This document shows positions 56,701 through 64,000 of a stretch of 64,000 nucleotides of DNA, piece by piece. Both the position numbers and the translations under genes were made by a program. Below the pieces are notes generated by a model. The model worked only from the letters and a program-made list of their open reading frames with translations. It was not told the origin of the DNA and ran no database searches. Every line of letters starts with the position of its first letter. The stretch's first letter is position 1. This DNA is from Lates calcarifer. Lineage: Eukaryota; Chordata; Actinopteri; Centropomidae. The stretch lies in the NCBI RefSeq assembly GCF_001640805.2, contig NC_066843.1:2912380-2976379 (forward strand). The letters are read 5' to 3'.

Positions 56701-59674
56701 GGTTGTCGTTCCCAGAGAAGAACGTATTGTGTCTGTCTGTCCTGCTGACATCTCTCTCTGTCACAAAAGAACAAAGACAAGTTCAACGTCAGCGTCAGTT
56801 GCCGCTCTCGCCGGCAGCTGACAGACACAGATCTTCTGTTTCTGGACAGACTGAGGAGCTGACCTATCAGGCTCCTGTAGCCTCTGAGGAGGGAGTTCCT
56901 CATCTCCTGCTCTTCGCTGACAGACTTCCACTGCACCTTCATCCTGAAGTACTCGTCCCTGCAGACACAGAGGAGCGTTACAGGAACAGGAAAGGTGAGG
57001 AGAACGTGCTTATTTGCAAACAGAAGTAATAAAAACACTAACGTTTTGACCCGCAGAATCTCCTCCCGTTCTTTAGTAGTGCTGTTCCATGGATAGAAGC
57101 CCAGGAGGAACTTCCAGACCTCCTTCCTTAGTGTTGGTGTGATGCCCTGCACGGAGGCAAGAACAGCATCAAAACATGTTCATCTGGGAGACAGGAGGTG
57201 TCTTCCAGATGCTATCGCTGTATTTACAGTCTTACCCCTCTGAACACAAGCTCTCTGATTTTCTCTGGGTTTTTCACGCGGCCCTCAGGGTCCAGAAACT
57301 CCTCCCATTTGTCCAGAGGCCGTCCCCTGGTTACGTCTGGTCTGGGACCGAGCTCCACCCCCTTAATGGAAAGACATAAACATCTGATTAAAGCCGCTGA
57401 TTCTTGAGTTTCTTTTGACCTGTTGATATATTTATAATCTCTATATCTTAAACACTAACATCTGCCCTAAATGGTTCTTTTCTTACACAGGTGATGAGCT
57501 CAAATCCTGGCTCTTCATCAGACTGGGGGGGCAGGTTAGGATCCTGAGCAGTACGTGAGTGGGCGGGGGACTCTGGGGGCCGCAGGGCCGCCCTGAAGAA
57601 ATTAGTGACTTTGGAAAATCCACCGAACGTAGTGGCGTACGGGTCCTGGATAAATCTCTGTTCACGTAGAAAGGAAGCAGAATTAGAAAGAGGAACAGAT
57701 GCAGAGGTGTTTTAACGTTTTAGGTAGAGTAGGTGGAGTTCATCTACTCCCAGTATTATCACGTAAAATAAATTACCGAAACAAGATCCGAGCCTCCGTC
57801 ATCGAGGAGCTGCAGCTTGTCGAAGGACTGAGAGAGAGCACCTGAGTCATGTGGGTAGGCAAGAAACAGCCGTCCATCAACTGGTGACCTGATGATAACA
57901 ACAGGAGTCATGTGATGTTTTTTTCCCACTCATGTGATGTGTGTGTCAACAAAGATGTAAACAGCTGTGAACACACATCCCTGAAGCTGTGGGGGTTTAC
58001 ACTGATAATACTCACTGGTCCAGGATGATGTAACGATGCAGAGCCCTCAGAAGTTCCCTGGTTCCTCCTCGGTGGAAGTGCAGAGGAGGCAGTGGGTGCC
58101 CTCCTCTGCTAGTCAGCACTAGAAAGTTTCGACCCAAAGAGAACCGGGCCCTCCGAAGAGAGTAGAGCTCCGACAGAGGCAGAGAGAACGACCACTGACC
58201 TGCAATTGAAACGGGGGATATTTAGCTTTAAGAATCTGTCTTAACATAACTCTTTCTCCAAAGTGACAGAGGTGAAAACAGCACCTGATTCTTTGACTGG
58301 AACATGTTCTCGTTCTTTCTTCACAGTGCTGATAACTGCCCAGTCCGGCTCATAACCAGGGTCAAAGTTTGTATCCTCCTCCCCTCCTTCTCCATCCTAA
58401 TTAGAAAAAAAACATTGATTAGTAGATGAAAATATACGTCCATGTTGTCCTTTACATGTGTAGCAAACTCACGATTTCTGACCTTTTTGGAGTAGAGTAC
58501 AGCAGGGGCACTGCGGCCCTCATCCTCCAGTGGGCTCCACTCTAGAGCTGGCACCCCAGCCTGAAACAAAGACATGTTTAATCACCTCACTGCTTTTCCC
58601 GTTTTCTCTATTTATATGAGGTTTGACATATTTACTTACCCGCTCCACAATGCGGATAAACCCCGGGATGGTAGTGTCCTGGTTACTCCTCTTGGCGTTT
58701 GTGTGGAGGTACACCCCCTCCTTCTCAAATATCAACTGAGGAGGAAGGAATCCAACACAACTGTCAGGTTGTAAAATGTAAGGTGAGATAAGGAGCTGGC
58801 TCACCTCTGTGTCAAAGTCTGTTTATGGAGACATGCCTGGTTGGTGTATAATAACTCTTAAGCTAAGGATTATGTTTATTATCAATCAGTCTGATCAATC
58901 AATCATTTCCCCATGAAAAAAATAGCAAAATGCTTAAAAGATGACATATTCAGATTGTTTGTTTTGTCTGACAAAGAGACTAACATCCAAATATATTCAG
59001 TTTACTCTCATATATGAAAAAGAAAAGAATAAACTTATCTTATTAACAATCAAACATGAGCTTTATACTGGCTGCTTCTCTCTACTGCTTTCCTGTTTTC
59101 ACTTTTTGTCTGTCACTACTCTCTGTTATGTTGTGACATTGTTAGTAATGTATTAACCAGATCAACAGCTTTATTATATAACTACTCGTGGCTGTGGCAG
59201 GTAAGTGAAATCACTTAACAACGGGCTGGTGGATGACAGAGACAGATCACATGATTTCAGCGAGCCTCCCCAGGCAGGTTACTCAGCCAGACACAATAGG
59301 AAAACTCGGGCAGAAAAACTTAGGTAGACTTTGCTGTGATGAACCAGTATCGACCGACTTAGCAAGAGAAATATCGTGTCTGTACGGTTGAAGACACATC
59401 TATCGGCTGGCTAAACAACAGAGTCCGACATTTTAAACATCAGCCGGATGGTTACACGTAGCTGACAGATTTATTTTATCGAACATTGATGGAAACCGAT
59501 AGCTAGCTTCAAGTGTTAACGTCAGCTAACACTGACAACAAGCTCGAGTAGTTCCGACCGAAATATCAAAGCCGAACTGTGGGGAAAGTCGTCAACATTC
59601 ACAAATTTAAACACAGTCGGTAAATTATTGTAAAAATTTAGAAATACCTTGTAATCTTCAACGTTTTGTTCCAT
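53733..59674 (-). CDS. tbc1d17: TBC1 domain family member 17 (17 exons, one frame break in exon 15)
   Basis: A Rab GTPase-activating protein of the TBC1D15/17 group, acting in endosomal traffic and autophagy. Exons: 59648-59674, 58640-58735, 58483-58560, 58285-58396, 58016-58199, 57777-57888, 57487-57657, 57236-57361, 57043-57146, 56864-56958, 56641-56757, 56188-56288, 55714-55813, 55420-55517, 54829-54946, 54426-54512, 53733-53894. The N-terminal region opens MEQNVEDYK, then FEKEGVYLHTNAK. The TBC domain has the arginine finger (IERDVSRTDR), the glutamine finger (YVQGMSDLLSP), NEVESFWCLTGFMELV and FCFRWLLIWFKREF. Exon 15 carries one surplus base (VLWTRLP then CDNFHLLIACSILESQ in another frame). 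Without it there are 629 codons, 628 residues (human 648). tbc1d17 is chosen over tbc1d15 by synteny with akt1s1. Confidence 0.94.
55065..55380 (+). repeat. Abundant teleost SINE-like repeat
   Basis: Order 'gggatttagtgacatctagtggtga', 'gattgcaaccggctgagcacccc', 'ctctctagagccagagtttgg', 'ggctccgccccctgtctagata' and 'gttcattctcagctgacaaaaacaca' matches a repeat that I know to be extremely common in percomorph fish. It sits in the tbc1d17 intron between exons 14 and 15. Confidence 0.7.
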
Positions 59675-59901
59675 TCTTCCGTCGCTTGTGTTACTGCTTC
59701 GTTCTTCCAAAACAATGTTACGTCACACTTCCTGCTTACGGAAAGGCCCGCCCACCATGAAAACGTCATGGAACGGGAGCCAATCAGATCGTGGTACATT
59801 TACTGCGCTACTCTGTGTCATTTTTTAACGCCGTAAAACGAGAATAAACGACACTCAACGGGCTTCGTGACAGATCGTAACAAAAGAATACTGTGATATT
59901 A

Positions 59902-59947
59902 CCATAGACTGTATATAAACCTAAATATCTCTATATACAGACTATGG
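59902..59947. repeat. Imperfect inverted repeat ('ccatagactgtatata')
   Basis: CCATAGACTGTATATA (59902-59917) faces TATATACAGACTATGG (59932-59947), a 15 of 16 match. The phrase is the mark of a common teleost repeat, so this is probably a tiny fold-back remnant. Confidence 0.6.
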
Positions 59948-60751
59948 ATATTACTTTAAAAGTATTAACATCAATCATTCTGTGGACCGAATATTTTTAT
60001 CCAAACGATTAGAAGAATTTTGGGGGATTCTAGAGATTTTTCCAAAGTGATATAAGTGTTTTTTTAAAGACCTCTTTGCTTTTTCAAACATCAACACCAG
60101 AAAAACTGATATTTAATTTTAAATCGAATCTAATGCAGTGCCGCAGTTCCTCATTGTGACCCACAGAGGGCAGTGAACAATGACAATCAGTGTCAAAGCA
60201 GAAACTTTAAGAAATGTAGGAACACTAATGATTAAAACCTTCACAGTAAAGTAGTATTTATTGCAGGGTTGTTTACTTGAATATGTTATGCATAACTGCC
60301 TTTTTCTGTCACACACACATATGAATAACTGTCACTTTTAAACATGACATAATTACCAGTCACTTCTTAAAAAAGGATGCCCCCTGACTTCTCAGGCCCC
60401 TGGCTCTGTGCTTCCTCAAAAACTTTCAAAATAAAGCACATTAGACAGCAGTTTACGACAGTAATAATCACTGCAGGGCTTATTATTCTGATAAATTCAT
60501 ATTACTGTATCAACAGATACTGTTAACATTAGAACCAACATTATTAATAACGTTACAATACTTTTTTCTCCACTACTTTAAACTAACAGCTGCACTGACT
60601 GGTTCCCTTTCACATTAAAACTTAAACTGAGAAACAACGCGTGTAGTTCTGAGAGCAGCTGGGGGGTGCGTAGGAACAGGTGAAGAGAAGAAGGTGGGCT
60701 ATACACGTGCACGAGAACCAGGCGAGGACGAGCCCGCCCACAGAGCTCGGT

Positions 60752-60800
60752 CACGTGCACAACGTGCGTTCGATTGGAAGGCAGTAAACAGGTGACGTCA
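60752..60800. promoter_or_regulatory. E-box, CCAAT box and CRE cluster
   Basis: CACGTG at 60752-60757 (context GGTCACGTGCAC), ATTGG at 60773-60777 and the palindrome TGACGTCA at 60793-60800, within 49 bases of CpG-bearing DNA. It lies between tbc1d17 and akt1s1, 1.1 kb from the former. Could be a distal promoter or enhancer of either gene. Confidence 0.45.
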
Positions 60801-62577
60801 GAGCAACGCCAAGTTGAGCTAACTGAAACAAAACCGGATGGTAGCGGAGTTTAACTTTCAAATTAAAAGCTTACAATAGTCATAGTGGATTATTTTTTAA
60901 ATAGAAATTGAAATTTAACTAAAAATAACGTAATTAATTGTATATAAACAGTTGATATTAATCTGAAAAAATGTTTCCTAATGGCAGAGTTTCTATATAG
61001 AAGATACAGGACAAATTGTGCATGATTTTTGTACATGACCTGTCTATTAATATGTAAAAAAAAAAAGCACTCCTAACCAAGTCACAAGAACTAAGAAAAT
61101 AAATAAATAATCACAAGGAGCTGCAAACAAAAGAGTCACCTAATAATTAATAGTAACATATTAACTAGAGCTACTATTGTTATTGTTGTTTATTCCTCGC
61201 TATCATCTAGTTATAGTACAATTCTGACTACATACTGTGTGTTAGTTTAATTTATGGTGGCGTATCAAATTTTAACCTCGTCATATACTAAGGATTTATA
61301 TGTAAAAGCGTAAATCATTAAGTAACTGTGGTGTACTTTCTTTTATGTTTGTTATGTCTTTGTAAAGTACTTTGTAATTTTTTAAGTGCTATATAATTGA
61401 AAAGATCATTATCAATGTTATAAATGCAGGGGAGTAAAAAAAACAAAAAAACTGCCTGTTCATCGGAACAACTTTTATTCTGAAATTCTGAACAGGAAAC
61501 GCCTTCATTACTCCTTGCTAGCTTGCTGCTGGTGCAGAGCCTAGCTAGGGGAGAGAAACCGTGGGAGAAGGCAGAATACGTATGATATAAAAGAAGTAAA
61601 GTTAAAGCTCGATCAACATCTCGTAACGCGGAAGAAAGAAAGTGAACAGGTAGGTGAACGTCCTCCCGTGTTTCTGTAATTTACACTTGCGCGTCTCGGC
61701 TCCTGCTAAAGCCCGAAAAATGGAGGAGAAATGTGGTTCCATCATGAGGAGGCTGCACACAACAGTGAATAAACAACAAGATCAACAACAACAACAGCAG
61801 CAGCTGCTGCTGCAGCGGCGGTAACCGTGCAGAAAAGTCGGTAGCATGCAGTTTGAACCGAGATAGAGACGACCGCAAAGATGGCAGTTAAAGAGGGAGG
61901 GGGGGATCAATAGGGAGCGGGGTCATTACAGAGCTACAGTAGCTACAGTAGTTAGCATTGGTTGGTGTCATGCAGCTCAGAGGAGGTGGTGGGGGCTGCG
62001 ACAGCCAGAGGGCAGATTAGTTTATATAGGTGTGTTTATATGTTTATTAACACTTAATTAAACACATGTCGCTGTTGTTATTCATAAACATGAGCTACAG
62101 AAGGTAAATGACAGGTGTTAGCATCTCAAATCAGAAAGCAAACCATGCTTTTCTTCTGTGTTCTTATTTTTCTAGGTATCACCAGCAACTTGGCAACATC
62201 TTTTCTCTCCCCTGGCTCTCCAGTGTGTAAAGATACCGCCCACTATATATATATATATATATATAAAAATACAAATATATATATATCATATCTTAAAGTC
62301 ACCTAGTGCCTCTCTGCCTGATAGATCATTATTTTCCCCTGCATCTTCACCAGTGCAAAAACTATCCAAACACCAGCAAGACAGAAGAAACAAAACTCAC
62401 CACAGCAACCAAAGTTACCTGTCTTTAAAAGTTAACTCTAACTTTATTAAGTTTTGATGCCCCCAGAGAATCAACCACATCCAAGTTTCTGATTAGTCTA
62501 GATCTCAAAACTCTTCATCACTCATCAGCCTTTGCTCAGCCCATCAAGGAAAGCTGTAAACAGCACTTAGCACCATT

Positions 62578-63741
62578 ATGGCCTCCATCACCCAGTCGTC
62601 CGAGCCCGAGATCCCAGACAACCACAAAGAGAGCTGGCTGGCGCTGCTCTCTGCCGCGGAGGCGTATTGCCAAAAGTCGGGCTGCGACCTGGCCATACTC
62701 ACAGCCTGTAAGAAGTTCCGGTCGTCGGGCGGAGACGGAGACGGGGTGAGGAAGCGGGAGAGCAGCAGTGCCTTTCCGAGGGAGTGTGACTTCTCCTACA
62801 GTGTGTGGGGCCAGGGGTTTCTGGCTGAGTCGGCGCGTCGCTACATGGACGACATCGGCGTGCTGCACTCCACGACCATGCTAACAGCCCAAAAGCACAC
62901 ACGCCAAGCCGGGGTGGAGGGAGGAACCAAGCTGGTGGTTGACCTGACCTCTGACCCCGGACACAGGGGGGTGAGTGGCCTGCTTGTGCCCCATACTGCA
63001 CTCGTTCAAAAACGTCCACATCCACAATATGGTGGATTTTCTTCTTGTCATTACAGAGCTTTACAGGAGACGGCGGGGTGGGTGGAGTCAGTCCCAACGG
63101 TAGACTGTACTCCCAGAGCTACCCGTCGATCTACAGCTCAGGAGCTGTTACCGGGCAGGGCGGCGGGCAGAACGGTAACGGCGAGAGGGAGAGGGAGAAG
63201 AGCGTGCTGGAGGCCGAGCGAGGGAGGCAGAGGTCTGGGATTGTGGATTTGGAGGAAGAGTGTGAGGATGAGGAAGAGGAGGAGGACATGGATGAGAGGA
63301 GACCCTATGGGAATGAAAGTGCTGGTGAGGAGCGAAGCAGTTTACCTGTGTTTTTAAAATGCTGTGATTTGACTCTGAGGGTTGACGTCGTCGCTCTGCT
63401 TCAGGTGTGTTCTCAATGGACGAGGACTCTCTGTCCCGGGACTGCGAGCCGTTCTTTGAATCTGATGGCGAGGAGGAGAGCACTGATGGTGAGAGTTTAA
63501 AGGTCTCACTTCATAAATCCTCATATTACCATTATCTACAATCTTTTTTTTCTCACCTGTCTCAGGCTCTTTGAGCGAGGACGCTCCTCCGCCGTCCCGT
63601 GGCATGGCCGTGGGTCAGGCCGCCTACTCGTCCCGTCACGCCCCCAACATGGCTCTGGCCCGCTCGCTGCCCGTGTCTGTGCCCGTGTGGGGCTGCAGGG
63701 GAAACCGAGCAGCTCAGGGAGACAGCAACAGTGGAGAGCGG
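62578..63741 (+). CDS. akt1s1: Proline-rich AKT1 substrate 1, PRAS40 (4 of 5 coding exons; 3' end outside window)
   Basis: An inhibitory subunit of mTORC1 that is released when phosphorylated by AKT. Coding exons in the window: 62578-62970, 63057-63324, 63405-63488, 63566-63741, in matching phases. The N-terminus MASITQSSEPEIPDNHKESW precedes the conserved LLSAAEAYCQKSGCDLAILT. Exon 2 is Gly/Ser-rich and ends in an acidic run. Exon 3 has the TOS motif FSMDE, by which PRAS40 binds raptor, and CEPFFESDGEEESTDGSLSE across the junction. Exon 4 has ARSLPVSVPVWGC, the segment around the mTOR site Ser183 in human. The last exon, with the AKT site Thr246 in human, lies beyond the last visible donor at 63742. 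The N-terminal half is longer than in human. Divergent with tbc1d17, as in mammals. Confidence 0.95.
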
Positions 63742-64000
63742 GTGAGCAGAGATTAGCGTCTTATCCAGCTACATTTGAGCTTAAATCAGGCTTACTGAGA
63801 GCACAAGGCTTAAGTTTGTAACCAGGTAGATCACCATAATAACCAAGAAGAAATCAGATGGATTAGTAAACCTAGAATTAACTAAACCAGCTTTATGATC
63901 CCAGTAATCAGGATCCAGGTAACCCAAAGCGATCCAGACTTAGACACCAGTATGAGAACTGCCCAAGGCTGTTACTGCTCACTCAGCACCCAGTCATTCT
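63742..64000 (+). other. akt1s1: akt1s1 intron, running off the window
   Basis: Opens with GTGAGC after exon 4. It shows no further exon before the window ends, so the 3' coding exon is missing here. Confidence 0.7.

Larger units (their letters stand above)
59675..62577. other. Region between the divergent tbc1d17 and akt1s1 genes
   Basis: Head-to-head spacer. It holds the tbc1d17 promoter (CCAAT at 59781-59785), an inverted repeat (59902-59947), a regulatory cluster (60752-60800), an AT-rich middle, a GC-richer patch with a CAG run (61794-61812) where akt1s1 non-coding exons may start, and a (TA)n run (62243-62265). No coding exon is supported. Confidence 0.5.

Noticed and set aside
63045..63500. 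A separate plus-strand gene starting at 63045
   Set aside because: It is akt1s1 exon 2 read through its introns in the same frame; the acceptor at 63055-63056 and the phases show it to be an exon.

Overview
This is a 64 kb stretch of nuclear DNA from a ray-finned (teleost, probably percomorph) fish. It carries six conserved vertebrate genes with spliced exons and GT-AG introns. It also holds a tRNA-derived SINE remnant, MITE-like elements and several interspersed repeat families that I know only from teleost genomes. There is no prokaryotic, phage, CRISPR or viral gene content.

Layout, left to right. 1-5 kb: non-coding and repeat-rich upstream DNA. 5.09-6.58 kb (+): ntf4, a neurotrophin-4 prepro-protein in one coding exon. 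7.8-35.9 kb (-): ppfia3 (liprin-alpha-3), 29 coding exons read exon by exon, convergent with ntf4. 38.7-40.1 kb: a possible small unrecognised transcription unit under a CCAAT/X-box promoter-like region. 40.85-43.73 kb (-): nucb1 (nucleobindin-1), 12 coding exons. 45.82-47.64 kb (-): a D-type cyclin, most likely ccndx, four exons and a TATA box. 48-53 kb: repeat-filled intergenic DNA. 53.73-59.67 kb (-): tbc1d17, a Rab GTPase-activating protein, 17 exons. 62.58 kb to the end (+): akt1s1 (PRAS40), four coding exons, 3' end outside the window. ntf4, ppfia3, nucb1, tbc1d17 and akt1s1 all have human orthologues in 19q13.33, so this is an old syntenic block. The cyclin has no counterpart that I know of in the human block.

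The genes do not form a pathway. ntf4 is a secreted growth factor, ppfia3 a presynaptic scaffold, nucb1 a Golgi/ER calcium-binding protein, the cyclin a G1 regulator, tbc1d17 a membrane-traffic GAP and akt1s1 an mTORC1 inhibitor. tbc1d17 and akt1s1 are head to head, as in mammals.

The most notable result of the reading is that three otherwise intact genes (ntf4, ppfia3 exon 19, tbc1d17 exon 15) each carry one surplus base that breaks the frame. Removing one base makes each total length a multiple of three. This points to consensus-sequence errors more than to three pseudogenes. I found no convincing new biological system. The best candidates for novelty are the small transcript near 39 kb, a perfect 23-bp-arm hairpin in a ppfia3 intron, and promoter-like clusters near 2.4, 40.0 and 60.8 kb.
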